DNA from: Altimarinus sp041659565
GTDB lineage: Bacteria; Patescibacteriota; Gracilibacteria; BD1-5; UBA6164
Direction: 5' to 3'
DNA length: 64,000 nt
Assembly (NCBI GenBank): GCA_041659565.1
Contig: JBAZXZ010000001.1
Span: 186,001 to 250,000, forward strand
The position numbers and the translations under genes were made by a program. Below the pieces are notes generated by a model that did not search any database, was not told the DNA's origin, and saw only the letters and a program-made list of their open reading frames with translations. This document shows, piece after piece, positions 33,750 to 44,856 of the stretch (positions are counted from its first letter, which is position 1; each line of letters starts with the position of its first letter).

Positions 33750-35057
33750 TTAATAAAATATCTTTATACTGAATCATTTATCTATATCTGATTTTATCCT
33801 AAATCTCCACTTATGTGTATCAATAATTTTTTGAACTAAACTAAGTCATACTCAGATTCATCTTTCTTCTACATCTCAAACTGATTCTTTTTTTCATTGG
33901 TAAAATTTTTCAGTTATATAAGGAATTTCACTTTTAGTAATTCATTTTCAATTATCAACAAAATCTATATAATTTTTTGTTATATTTATTGTTAAAATAG
34001 TATCATTTCAAGCATATTTCAAGAAATTTCAAATAATATTATGAATAAGTTGTTTAAATAGATTTTTATCCAATTTTAATTTTAAATCAGTTAATCATGT
34101 AATTTTAATTCTTTGATTATTTTCTTCTAGTTTTTTCTTATGTGTATTTGATAATTCTTTTAATATATTTACTAGATTTTCTTCATTTAGTTTTACTTTC
34201 AATTCTTCATTATCAAATTTTTCATAATCCATTATCATATTTACTAAACTTATTAGTCTTTTCATCTCTTCAATTATTGAAGAAAGAGTTTTATCATCTA
34301 GTTTAATAACTCAATCAGAAATTCATTCTAAATAGCATTGAATAGATGTGATAGGAGTTTTTAATTCATGACTTATATCAGCCATCAATTTATTTTTGAT
34401 ATTTTCTTGTAAATTAACTTTTCTATTTAAATCATTAATAGCTCATATAAGTAATCATATCTCATCTTTTTTCGTATAGATTATTTCTGGGTTTTTCTTT
34501 TTATTTAAGTCTAAATCTTTTATAATCCTTGTTATACTTTTTATTGGAAATATTGTTCTTCTAACAAAAATTCATATTCAAATGGCTATAAATATTATTG
34601 CGATAATATTTGTATAAATAATAGAAAATAAAAGTTTATTTAAAAAATTATATTCCAATGAATTTTTATCTCTTGCTTTTTCTAAAACTTTTGAAAAATT
34701 GTCTGTTGGTATTATTTCTTCGATATATTTTGGAGTTAATCAACTTTTTATCAAATAATTAACTACTATATCTCTATTTTTTTCTTTTTCTAATGAAATA
34801 TTTCAATTATTTGTTTCAAGTAAATCAAAAAATTCTACTTCAGTATCACTAAATATATCATCTATTTCATCAGAAGTTTGTTTAGCTATTATAGTATTTA
34901 TATAATCTAGAGTAATTTCACTTCTAACTTTCATATTTTCTGCCAAATACAACTTTAAATAAAAACTATAAAAAGTATAAAAAGCTAATATATTTGTTAT
35001 GGCAATAAAAAAAATACTTATTAAAAATACTATCAGAAATTTTTTGGATAAAGACAT
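33750..35057 (-). CDS. Membrane sensor histidine kinase
   Basis: Encodes 435 residues. One helix at 7-30, an extracytoplasmic domain to about residue 150, a second helix, then a HAMP-like linker. MADISHELKTPITSIQ is the H-box with the phosphorylated His; QLIHNIIGNFLKYAG is the N-box; DNGKGI and GIGVGLSLVQKI are the ATP-lid boxes. No response regulator is adjacent; the OmpR-type regulator at 42424 is the only candidate partner in the window. Confidence 0.9.
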
Positions 35058-35253
35058 TATAATAGGTAAAAAATTAAAGAAGAAAGATTAAAGATTAAAG
35101 ATTAATAACAAAAATAAAAGCTTTAGCCTTTTTTCTTTAATCTTTTGTCTTCTCATATTTTATTCAATTATTCTATAAAATCAAAAAAATGATTTAAAAC
35201 TTGATTTTTGCTTAGATTAGAGTATATTCCTACAATATTTTTTAAGTAACAAT

Positions 35254-35712
35254 ATGAGCATAACAGTTAAAAAAAGTTTCTTAGTTTTTTTGATGGTATT
35301 GACATTTATTTGATACTCTGTTTATTTAAATATTTATCCTGAAAAATTTAAAGAAATTGAGAGTAATTATCCTATGATTTGAAAAATTAATTCCGGTTTA
35401 ATAAGAATATGAACTTATTTAACTTGAAAGACTATAGATATTTCAGATAAATCTAAAGAATTATATAATTCTCAAATTGATCCAAGTGTCGTAAAAATAA
35501 GAGGAGAAATACAAACTTGAGTAGATAATACAAAACAAAAAATAAATTCAGTAAGAAAAACTTTATCTTGAGCTGAGGAAACAATGAATAAAGCAACTAA
35601 TGTAATAGAAAAATGAAAAGAAACTCTAGATGAAGCAGGTAATGTTATAGTTGATATAAATAAAATATGAAATTGAATAATGAATAGTGTAAATACTTGA
35701 GCTATGCAGTAA
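35254..35712 (+). CDS. Small membrane-anchored helical protein
   Basis: Encodes 152 residues. One hydrophobic helix near the N-terminus (FLVFLMVLTFIGYSVYLNI), then a soluble part that is polar and helical (TKQKINSVRKTLSGAEETMN and similar), probably a coiled coil outside the cytoplasmic membrane. Family unknown. It stands alone between the kinase gene and a terminator hairpin. Confidence 0.7.
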
Positions 35713-35726
35713 AAAGCTAAAAATAA

Positions 35727-35767
35727 AAACACCAAATTTTTAAAAATTTGGTGTTTTTATTTTTCTG
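35727..35767 (+). terminator. Rho-independent terminator
   Basis: AAAACACCAAATTTTT and AAAAATTTGGTGTTTTT form a long stem followed by ATTTTTC. It ends the small gene at 35254-35712 and can also serve the convergent secreted-protein operon. Confidence 0.85.
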
Positions 35768-35771
35768 TTTA

Positions 35772-36566
35772 TTAATATAGATATATTGAACAACAAGTTA
35801 CTGATAACTGATTTTGTCAAAAAGCTGCAGCTGCAACCATAACTTTACTACCACAATTTGCTGTTTGACCATCACCAACAGAGAAACTATTACAACTTGT
35901 TAATCATACATGTGTATATCAAGAACTTGGCCAACTTGTTCTACAAGTTCAATTCAAACAAACTTGAGGTGTTGTAACCTTAGTATTGGCTTGTATACTA
36001 CCCGCAGTATATATGTTTTTATTATTATAGGCTCTTAACCAAGTTGTATCTGACATATACCATCATCATCCATATGTTTCACTATACCAACCAGTTGCAC
36101 CTTGACTACGAAACCAATTATTTGTATATGTAGTACCCCATTGAGGACTTGCCCCACTAGTAACAGCCTGATTTAGATGATATCCATCTGTAGTATTTGC
36201 ATTTTCTGCATTATCAAGTCTACCATTTCCATTAGCATCACATGAAGTTCAATAAGAACTTTCACAACCAACATCATACATTCTTACTCTTCATGCTACA
36301 GTTGAATTTATTGCAAAAGTAGGTTTACTAGTTACTCCAGACCATGGAACTGCTGCTGCATTTTTTACATTTCAATCAGTCGTAGCAATATTAGTATTAA
36401 CCAACATTTTTGTAAAATAAGTCATAAATAATCATCATGCTGTTTCTCAAGTTGGTGTAGAGCTTGGAAAAGTCACAGCAAAAACTGTAAATGTTCAAAC
36501 TAAAAACATTATTGCTATAGCATGTATAGATGTAGTCCTTAGTAAATCTTTAAAATACTTTTTCAT
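35772..36566 (-). CDS. Secreted protein with an EF-hand-like loop
   Basis: Encodes 264 residues. It has an N-terminal signal or pilin-like anchor (residues 1-31: basic MKKYFKDLLR, then hydrophobic IAIMFLVGTFTVFAV). DANGNGRLDNAE (near residue 110) matches a calcium-binding EF-hand loop. The rest is rich in Trp, Thr, Ser, Asn and Gly, as in adhesins; Cys residues at the C-terminus (CNSF..ANCG..TCC) may form disulfides. No catalytic motif. It is the last gene of a three-gene surface operon. Base composition is more GC-rich than its neighbours. Confidence 0.75.
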
Positions 36567-36590
36567 ATTTTGTAAATTAAGATATAAATA

Positions 36591-39128
36591 TTATTTTTTA
36601 ATAATTTTAGGAGGATTTTTCTGAGTATCACTATCATACTCTATAATCATAGGAGCATTTACATATCAAGTAATAGACATATTTACTCAATAAGTAGATC
36701 AATTAACAGCATTTCAAGAAATTCAATTTATATAACTTCTAAAATGATTAAAATCATATCTTCTAGAATTTACTAAATCACATATTGTTGTTATGTAGTA
36801 AGGACATATAACATGGTTTTTACTTGATCATCATATAGTATTATATGATATTACACTTCACTTTATAAATAATTGATTTGTAGCACTATTTGTATCAGTA
36901 TAATATGTAGTTCAATCTCAAGATAATACAGATCTATCTGCTATCAAAGTAGCTCATATAAATTGTATATTATGTTTAATCCAAATATTTCACTTTGTTC
37001 AATCTGATTTTTTTAGTGCAATTATAGTTTTTACTTTTCAAAGAATTTTTGTTATATCACTTCATATAATTACATCTCATCAATCTACTATAATAGTTTC
37101 TATTCAAGTTGGCCATAAACTAGGTAAAGTATAATTTCAAGTCATATATAATGTATCTGCTGTTCAATTTCATGCTTTTTGATATAAAGATACATTTTTA
37201 TGTATCATTGTATAAACATCAGATTTTAATATATTTCAAATATAATTTATACTAGAATCTGCTACCACTGCAAAATTATTATTATTTTTATTTACTATTC
37301 AAGATATTTTTATTTGACTATTATTTATTAATGAAGAAGTTGTTGTATAAGAAGGATATTTTATATTATTTCAATTTATGATATATGAAACTATAGAACT
37401 ATATTTTGTATCAAAACTAGAAAGTCAAGCATTTACCAATCTTGGAATAGTAGATACAATATCATTTATTGATGAATTTGTAGAAGTTACATTATTATAT
37501 AATCTAATTGTATTTGATGAATATGGTAATATTGATGATCTATCACAATCAGTATGACTAAAATAGTATCAAGCCGAGGTATTTGATCAAGTACAAGTAG
37601 TTTGACTTATGCTTCAAGTTAGATTTTGATAACTTATTTGATTATTTGTATAAGTTGATCAACTCATTGTATCAAATAAATGAGTAATATGAATACCTGT
37701 CAAATCTGGTGATCATGATGATTTATTTGTACTTCAAGTTATAGTAAATTCAGTTTCATAATCTCTATGTATTACCCAATTAGTATTATTACTAACTCAA
37801 TCTATTTTAATAGTAGGAGTAAATTTAAAAGGATTAGGATAATAACTTGTATGTATATCATTAATTGGTCATTCTCATACTCAAGAATTTCAATTTAATG
37901 CAGTTATAGCTATATCTAAGTTATTTACTTGTATATCATTATTTGCATTTGTATAACTATACCCTGCTTTTGAAGGAGCTAAAGAATTTATAGCAACTTT
38001 ATAATTTCAATCAGATTTTCTAATAGTATCTTCTGTTGATCAAATTCATCAAAATAATAAAGGCCAATCACTATTTTCAAATTTTATTGCATCTCCTAAA
38101 TTAGTTTCTGTTCAAACTTGAATTTTATCTAAATTATTAGAAAATCATAAAGTTACTTTTACATCTTTGATTCATGTAACTGTAACTATAGGATTTCAGT
38201 AAGTGTCTCTAAGTCTTATATCTAAAGAATGATAATCTTTTCAATCTGATATTTTTTCACTTCATAAAGTTCAACCATATGTTGTAGATTGAACTCCTAC
38301 TCATCATATATTATTAACACTTAAATTTGTATCAGGAATGTTTGCTACTATAGTTATTATTCAAGTTGCAGAGTTTCAAAATATATCAGTTGCATTTATA
38401 GAATAATATCTGGAAGGATTTAAAGCATTTCTCATATCATGATTAAACCTAAATAATGAATCGGTAGTATATGTAGATATAGAAGTGGAATTCCAGTTTT
38501 GAATTTTTACAGTACTTTGTTCATTCAATATGATAGATTTATTATAATCAGCTGAAGTTACCATAGATAATCAAGTTGTTCCAGGAAAATGAGGCGGTGT
38601 AGTATCAAGAGTAATTCAATCAAAACATACCCATCATATATTTTGACTCCAAGCACAACCTGTAATTTCTCATTTTCAATCATTAGCTCATCTATTATAA
38701 ACTACTTTGGAATTTTGTATATCATTGTTTGAAGAATCTTTTAGTAATACAGGAGAAAAATAAATCCATCAAGCTGCTTTACTCCAAGCATATCAAGAAA
38801 AAGTAAAAGTATTGTCTAAATTATTTTTTAAAACTACTTTAGGTGCTCAGGCAACTATTCATATATCAAAAGTAGCCCATCATAAAGTTAAGTCAGTGGC
38901 ACTTGAAAGATTTTGTAACCAAAAATTTCAACTTATTTGTATATCTGAAATATTATTTACAATAAAAGCATCTGTATTTGCATATACACCATTTACTAAT
39001 GGAAAAACTACTTTTCATGCATATTGAGATGTAGTAGATGCTCATAAAATAGGTATTGAAGCTGCATTTGTTGTATTTAACAAAAATGAAAATACTAATA
39101 GTATGAATGTTATGGTTATTTTTTTCAT
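36591..39128 (-). CDS. Large secreted surface protein
   Basis: Encodes 845 residues. A signal peptide (MKKITITFILLVFSFLLNTT, cleaved around NAA) is followed by a Ser/Thr/Asn-rich extracellular protein, probably made of beta-sandwich repeats (recurring blocks such as ITIVANIPDTNL, TVTGIKDVKVTLGFS, TITGSTNKSSGSPDLTG). The C-terminal third has a beta-helix-like run (GGDVIIGSDITKILGKVKTI). It ends in NPPKIIKK, without an LPXTG motif or membrane anchor. No enzyme motif was found. The upstream gene ends 7 bases before its ATG; the secreted gene downstream begins 24 bases after its stop. Confidence 0.75.
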
Positions 39129-39135
39129 AATTTTA

Positions 39136-39996
39136 TTAATTAATTTTTATTAAAGTTTCACTACATTTATTTTTCAAATCTTTATCAGTTATTAAGGAGC
39201 ATTTATTTACATCTTTTAAATTTAAAGCCAATTTAAAGTTTATTACATCTTGACATTTATTTTTTAATTCTATATTTAATATCTTACTACAAGAATTTAT
39301 ATCAAGAGAAATTACGGCTTTTTGTAGTATTTCTACATCATCTTGGGTATTGAATTTACTCTCACAATTTATTTTACTTTCTTTGTTTAATTCATTACAA
39401 ATTTCAATTCATCATTTAAAATCAGGAGATTCTATTGTTTGAAATATTATACTAGAAGTACAATTTTCTTTTAGATTAGTACTTATTATTTTCTTACATA
39501 AATTATAATCTTGTAATTTTAATGCATTATTATTGTAATAATTATCAAGACATTTATTTTGCCATTCTATATCTGTTATCTTGCTACATAAATCAGAATT
39601 ATTATCTATACTAGCTTTAGCAGCATAAGAATTATCTATACATTTTATTTTTAATTCTTGATTTGTAATATCATTACATAATTCTTTTTTACCAGTTTCA
39701 CCTGATCTATTTAAAGAAATAATATCTATTTCTTTTTGTTTAATTTCTTCTTCTGGTTTCAATTTTGTATTTTTTATTTCTTCTTTTTCTATATTTTGAG
39801 TTTTATCAAGATTTCAAGTTGATGATTTTTCTTCATCATTAACTATAGGTTCTTCAGTTGGAAATACTACATTAGTTGGAGTTTGAATTGAAGTTTTTAT
39901 ATCTGATTTTTCTCTTTGATATTTAAAAATCAGTATTATTAGTAATATACCTAAAATTATAATAGCTAATGATAATCAATAATTATTTTTTTTCAT
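39136..39996 (-). CDS. Membrane-anchored protein with cysteine repeats
   Basis: Encodes 286 residues. One N-terminal helix (residues 5-24) is followed by an acidic linker, then from about residue 105 six or so repeats with spaced cysteines, each like LCNDITNQELKIKCIDN or LCSKITDIEWQNKCLDN. The CxxxxxxxxxxxC spacing recurs about every 33 residues, which suggests a chain of small disulfide-linked helical hairpins outside the cell membrane. Function unknown; it leads the operon that includes the large surface protein. Confidence 0.75.
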
Positions 39997-40109
39997 ATTA
40001 AATTTATTTTTTAAGATAACTTTAATATTAAGTGTAACATAAATCAAAAATAAAATCAAAAGTAATATTTTTACTTTTGATTTTATTAAATAAAACTATT
40101 ATTTTCTTG

Positions 40110-41741
40110 TTAAATAAACCTTTTTATCCTCTTTTCTACCCTTTCTTTTCACATAACTTGCATAGTTTCATATAAATCTGGGGTATTTCTCTGACCACAT
40201 AAAACAACTCTAAGAATCATCGCTGCATCTCAGATTTTTCATACATGTGTTCATTCTACAAATTCTTTATTGTTTAGTGCAAATCCAGATTTTAAAGCTA
40301 TATTTTTTAGTTCAGTAAACCATTCATCTTTTGATTGTTCTAAATTAAATCAAGCAATATAATTTTTCAAAAAATTACTTATATTTTCTTTGTTTAAAGT
40401 AGGAATTAATTCGTTCATATTTATATCAAACTTATCATAAACTTCATCAAAAAAGAAAGTTAGTTGAGATGGTATATCACTCATTTTTTGAAATCTCTTT
40501 GGTGGATTTTCAAGCTCTCTTTCTATGTTTAGAGCTTTTTTAGTATAATCAGGATATTTATTAACTAGTTTTAATAATTCATTGTCGTATTTTGAAGCCC
40601 AAGAAATAAATAAATTGTATAATTCTTCAATTCATAAAGTAGCAATATATTCTTTGCTTACAAAATCAAGTTTTTCCATATCAACCAAAGCACCAGCCTG
40701 AGACATCTTTTCTATTTTGAAATCATATTCTTTGAAACTTTTTATTTTATTTTCTTTCCTCCAGTCTTCATATCAAGCATTGATAATATTTGCAAGATAA
40801 TCTATAATTGCAATTATAGGATAACCTAGCTTAAAATAATATTCTACATCTGCTTCTAAATCTTTTCTCTTACTTAGTTTTCTTTTGTTTCAATTATCCA
40901 ATTTTATAAGTGGTGCATAATGTACATATTTTGGTGCTTGGAATCCAAATACTTTAAATAATTGTTCGTGAAGTGGTTGAGAAGCATACCATTCATCACT
41001 TCTAAAAACATGAGTAGTTCACATCAAATAATCATCAACCAAATGAGCAAAATGATAAGTTGGTAATCCTCATTTTTTTATTAAAACTATATCTAGGAAA
41101 TTGTCATTTGTTTCTACACCTCATTTTACTAAATCTTTGATTACTATTCTATCACCTATCTTTCCTGGAGATTTAAATCTAATTACAAACTCTTTTTTTT
41201 CTTGTAGAGCTTTTATTACATCTTCTTCTTTCGCATTTCTCCATATTGAATATCCGCCATAAATTCAAGGAACTTGCTTTCAAATAGTTTGATTTTGTCT
41301 AACTTCGTTTATTTCTTCTTCAGTCATAAAACAAGGATAAGCAAGTCACTTTTCAAGTAAATATTTTGCAAATACTTTATAAAGATATTCTCTCTTGCTC
41401 TGTGTATATGGTCAATAAGCTCAAATATCAGTATTATCTGGTCAAATTGGACCTTCATCAAATACTAATCAAAATTTTTTAAATATTTCATTAATCTTGA
41501 ATCTAGCTCATTCTACTTCTCTCTTTTGATCAGTATCTTCTATTCTTAAAAAAGCAACTCACTTATTCTTATGAGCAAATATATCATCAAGCATTGCTGA
41601 GTACACATTTCAAATATGCACAAATCAAGTAGGACTTGGAGCGATACGAGTAACTACTAGTCACTCAGGTCTTTTTGGATATTTTTTAGTTATATCTTCT
41701 ATAGTTTCTTTTATTTCTGGGAAAAGTAGATTTGGTAGCAT
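40110..41741 (-). CDS. gltX: Glutamyl-tRNA synthetase
   Basis: Encodes 543 residues. Class I signatures are RIAPSPTGFVHIGNVYSA (HIGH region as HIGN) and KLSKRKD (KMSKS loop). [12 protein letters not shown] follows. Middle part has [21 protein letters not shown], and the C-terminal half is the anticodon-binding helical domain. With no glutaminyl-tRNA synthetase seen, it may charge both tRNA-Glu and tRNA-Gln, but the window cannot show this. Confidence 0.95.
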
Positions 41742-41814
41742 GGGAATTTAGTAGTTAAAAATATAATTATCATTACAAGATATTATAAAAATAATGTAAA
41801 AATGCAAGGGGAAT

Positions 41815-41844
41815 AAAAAAAGATTTTCAAATTTGAAAATCTTT
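41815..41844 (-). terminator. Terminator of ssrA
   Basis: On the minus strand, AAAGATTTTC and GAAAATCTTT form a perfect stem followed by TTTTTATTCCCC. It starts 13 bases beyond the CCA end of the tmRNA. Confidence 0.8.
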
Positions 41845-41857
41845 AAAAAGCGAAGAA

Positions 41858-42328
41858 TGGTGGAGCTAGGGAGAATCGAACTCCCGTCCCAAGATGCCCT
41901 CGTTATACTTCTACTACTATAGTTTATTTTAATACTTCTCAGGATTAAAAATTAACGAAAAAATCAAGAAAAGCAAATTTTTTGGGTACTAGATTTTACA
42001 AAAAATTCAGTAAAAACTAAAATCTAGACTTAGTTTAATACTATAATAAACTTCCTAAGTAAACTTTTATTATAGTTTATAGCAGGCCAAGCGGCACTCA
42101 TCCACTGAAGGAGACTATAGTTTTACTTTAACTCATTTTTTTTTGACTAGGCAAAAAAAGCTGTAGCTAAAGAAGGAGTTGAAACTTTTTTAACAAAAGA
42201 TTTCAATCCAGTAGCAATTCTATTGTTTGCATTTATTTTGCTTATAATTGATTATGGAAGCCATAAGCACCTCCCAAGTAGCATATAACAAAGACTTATT
42301 ATCTTAGTAGAATCCAAGTGTTAGCCCC
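41858..42328 (-). ncRNA. ssrA: Transfer-messenger RNA (tmRNA), ssrA
   Basis: The ends form the acceptor stem: 5' GGGGCUA pairs with 3' UAGCUCC, followed by an encoded ACCA (3' end at 41858). The T-arm GGGAG-UUCGAUU-CUCCC is visible. tmRNA rescues stalled ribosomes and tags unfinished proteins. The tag frame begins at a GCA at 42230, 98 bases from the 5' end, and runs to a UAG at 42147-42149. It gives 27 residues, starting ANNRIATGLK and ending SLATAFFA. The tag glycine is GGA, not UGA. The tag is much longer than the 10-11 residues of Escherichia coli. Confidence 0.9.
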
Positions 42329-42383
42329 GTGATTGTATTATATTGATTTTTTGAAAAAAGTAAAATGATTTTACTGCCATTTA

Positions 42384-42419
42384 ACGGTACCGGTTCTAGA
42401 TTAAAGAAGAACCGGTACC
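42384..42419. repeat. Perfect GC-rich inverted repeat
   Basis: GGTACCGGTTCT and AGAACCGGTACC pair exactly over 12 bp around a short AT loop. It stands out in AT-rich sequence between ssrA and the response regulator gene on the minus strand. It has no clear T-tract; it may be a terminator of the regulator gene or a palindromic element. Confidence 0.7.
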
Positions 42420-42423
42420 ACTA

Positions 42424-43086
42424 TTAATTATTCAATCTATATCCTTCTCACCTTACTGTCAAAATAGCATCTTTATTTCTTATTTTTTTTCTTATATTTT
42501 TTATATGAGTATCTATAGTCCTATCAAAAAGATATTCACTATATCAAATCAAATCCATAATCTCTTGTCTATGAACAATTTTTCAAGATGCTTCAATAAT
42601 CTTTTTAAGTATATCAAATTCATTTTTTGTAAAAAATTCTTCTTGTCATCAAATATAAACCTTGTTTTTATCTAAATTCATCTCTATATTATCAAATTTT
42701 AGTATATTTCACATTTCTTCTTTTATTTCAAGTCTTCTAAGAATTGACTTTATTCTTGCTAACAATTCTTTTGGAGAAAATGGCTTTGCTATATAATCAT
42801 CAGCTCAACTACTAAATGCTTCTAATTTATCACTTTCAGTATTTCTAGCTGTAAGCATAATAATTGGAGTACTGAGTTGTTGTCTTATTCATTTACATAT
42901 ATCTACTCAATTAACTCAAGGTAAATTTATATCAAGTATAACAAGACTAGGATTTATTTCTAGAATATTTTCTATTGCTTCTACTCATGTATCTTGTATA
43001 TAAACTTCATATCAAGAATTTTGCAAATATAATTCAAGTGATTTTAAAATCCCTAAATTATCTTCGACTATGTAAATCTTTTCCAT
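42424..43086 (-). CDS. OmpR/PhoB-family response regulator
   Basis: Encodes 220 residues. The receiver domain (1-115) has the acidic VEDN, the phosphoacceptor Asp in [15 protein letters not shown] and the KPF lysine. The C-terminal winged helix (about 130-220) includes [28 protein letters not shown] and VRGEGYRLN, the usual OmpR recognition and wing region. The only histidine kinase in the window is at 33750; pairing is likely but not proven. Confidence 0.92.
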
Positions 43087-43119
43087 AAAAATTGTGTGAA
43101 AGGTTAAAAAAATTTATAT

Positions 43120-43146
43120 AGATTCCGGATCAGGTCCGGAATGACA
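43120..43146. repeat. Short palindromic repeat (TTCCGGA family)
   Basis: AGATTCCGGATCAGGTCCGGAATGACA is almost the same as the arm of the large repeat after dusB (48665-48690). It lies between the response regulator start and the mscL stop. Confidence 0.7.
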
Positions 43147-43157
43147 GTAACATTTTA

Positions 43158-43682
43158 CTATTTTGTTATTGTTAATTTAGTTGTTGATCTTGTTTTTTTA
43201 GGAACAACTGCTACTCTTGTTTTTTTAATTATTTCTTCTTTTATTTCAGGAGTTTTAGTTATTTTTACTCATTTGTTAGCTTTTAATAAATCTCTAATTT
43301 CTTCAAGCAAAATTACATCATCTGCTTTTTTTAGTATTTCTTTTTTTTCTTCTGCTTTTTGTTTTTTTATTACTTTTTCTTGTGCTTTATTTATAATTTT
43401 TACAACCATAAATATAGAAAATGCTATAATCAAGAAGTCAAAAAGAGTTTGTAAAAAATTACCATAAGTAATAGTAACTTCATTTCACTTTATATTTCTA
43501 ATTGTATATCCCAATTTTGTAAAATCTATTCCTCAAACCAAAATTCAAACAGTAGGAGTTATAATATCTGCAACCAACGATGAAACTATTTTTCAAAAGG
43601 CTCAACCAATAACTACTCATACAGCCAAATCTATTACATTACCTTTCATTGCAAAAGTTTTAAACTCTCCTAATATTTTCAT
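43158..43682 (-). CDS. mscL: Large-conductance mechanosensitive channel MscL
   Basis: Encodes 174 residues. [27 protein letters not shown] is the N-terminal helix and TM1 (key motif [11 protein letters not shown]); the second helix is FLQTLFDFLIIAFSIFMVVK. These are the pore-forming helices that open under membrane tension. The C-terminal tail is longer than usual and very rich in lysine and glutamate. Located between priA and the regulator gene on the minus strand. Confidence 0.93.
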
Positions 43683-43742
43683 AAAAACTATTTTTAAAAA
43701 ATAAAAGTATCGATACAATAATAAAAATTAGAAGAAAATCAA

Positions 43743-44693
43743 CTATTTTTCATATTCATCGAGCAAATTCACAATTTCAAACTCTTTTGTTAATCACTTA
43801 TAAATAGTTTTTATACTTGGGGTTCAAGAAGCAAAAATAAGTTTAAAATCTATAAATTCTTTCATTTTTAAAACAATTTCTCTTATATCAACTTTAGGAG
43901 AATTATCAGATTTATAACTAGGATCATGTTCTTCATCAATAATTACAAGTCATAAATCTCTGTATGGATAAAATAAACTAGATCTAGTTCAAATAATAAT
44001 TTTTGCATTATTGTTGTATATATCAACCCGATTTTTGTATTTTGAAGTTTCAGTTATAGAAGAGTTTATTATGATAACATCTTCTCAAAAAATCTCTTTA
44101 AATCTCCCGAAAATCTGGTTATTTAGAATTATTTCTGGAAGCAATATAAGAGATTGTTTTCACATATCTAGGTATTTTTTTACTAGATTTACATAAACTT
44201 CTGTTTTCCCAGATCAAGTAACTCAATAGAAAATTATATTTTTTTCTATTTTTTCTATTTGGTTAAAAACTTTTTCTTGGTTTTTAGTAAGATTTTTCTG
44301 GTAATTAAAAATATAGTTTAATTCTTTCTTAGTATTTAAATCAAGTTTTATCTTTTCTATTTTTTCTTTTAGATTTCTAGGAAAATATAAATTTAGAGAA
44401 GAATGTATTTTACAAAAATAGTACTTAGATATCCATTTTAGAATATTAATTTGATAATCATAAAGCAAAGGAGTTTCATATTTGATAGCAACAATATTTT
44501 TTAGCTTATCTGTATCAAAAACCAGATTTTCTTCTTTTTGAATATCTAAAACAACTCAAGAAACAACTTGAGTCTGTAATGGTACATCTACAACTATTCC
44601 TAATTTTATATATTCCTCAAGTTCTTTAGGAACAATATAAGTAAATCACTCATCATCAAAACTTTTTACAAATGGGGAAACGATAATTAGCAT
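43743..44693 (-). CDS. priA: PriA N-terminal half (primosomal helicase, truncated)
   Basis: Encodes 316 residues against about 700 in full PriA. The 3'-DNA-binding domain and the first helicase lobe are seen: FYGVTGSGKTEVY (Walker A), LLPEIILNNQ, IIIGTRSSLF, VIIDEEHDPSYK (Walker B) and ASGTPS (motif III). It then ends with TAG, so the zinc-binding part and the second helicase lobe (motifs IV-VI) are absent, and nothing follows before mscL. Without lobe 2 it should not work as a helicase. Codon CGG (44028-44030) sits at a Trp position 10 residues before IIIGTRS. Confidence 0.85.
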
Positions 44694-44856
44694 AGTTTTT
44701 TATTTTAAGTTAAATATATTTTATAAGTATTTTAATTTTTGTAAAATTAAATATTTTTTTACTATTACAATTCTTAAAAAATTCATCTAAAAATCTATTG
44801 ACTTTTTAAATATTTTAATTATATATAATAAATATTCTTATAAATTATTAATTTTT

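Noticed and set aside
35254..35712. Small helical protein as a phasin or pilus component
   Set aside because: Only one membrane helix and a low-complexity coiled coil are visible; no pilin or phasin motif.
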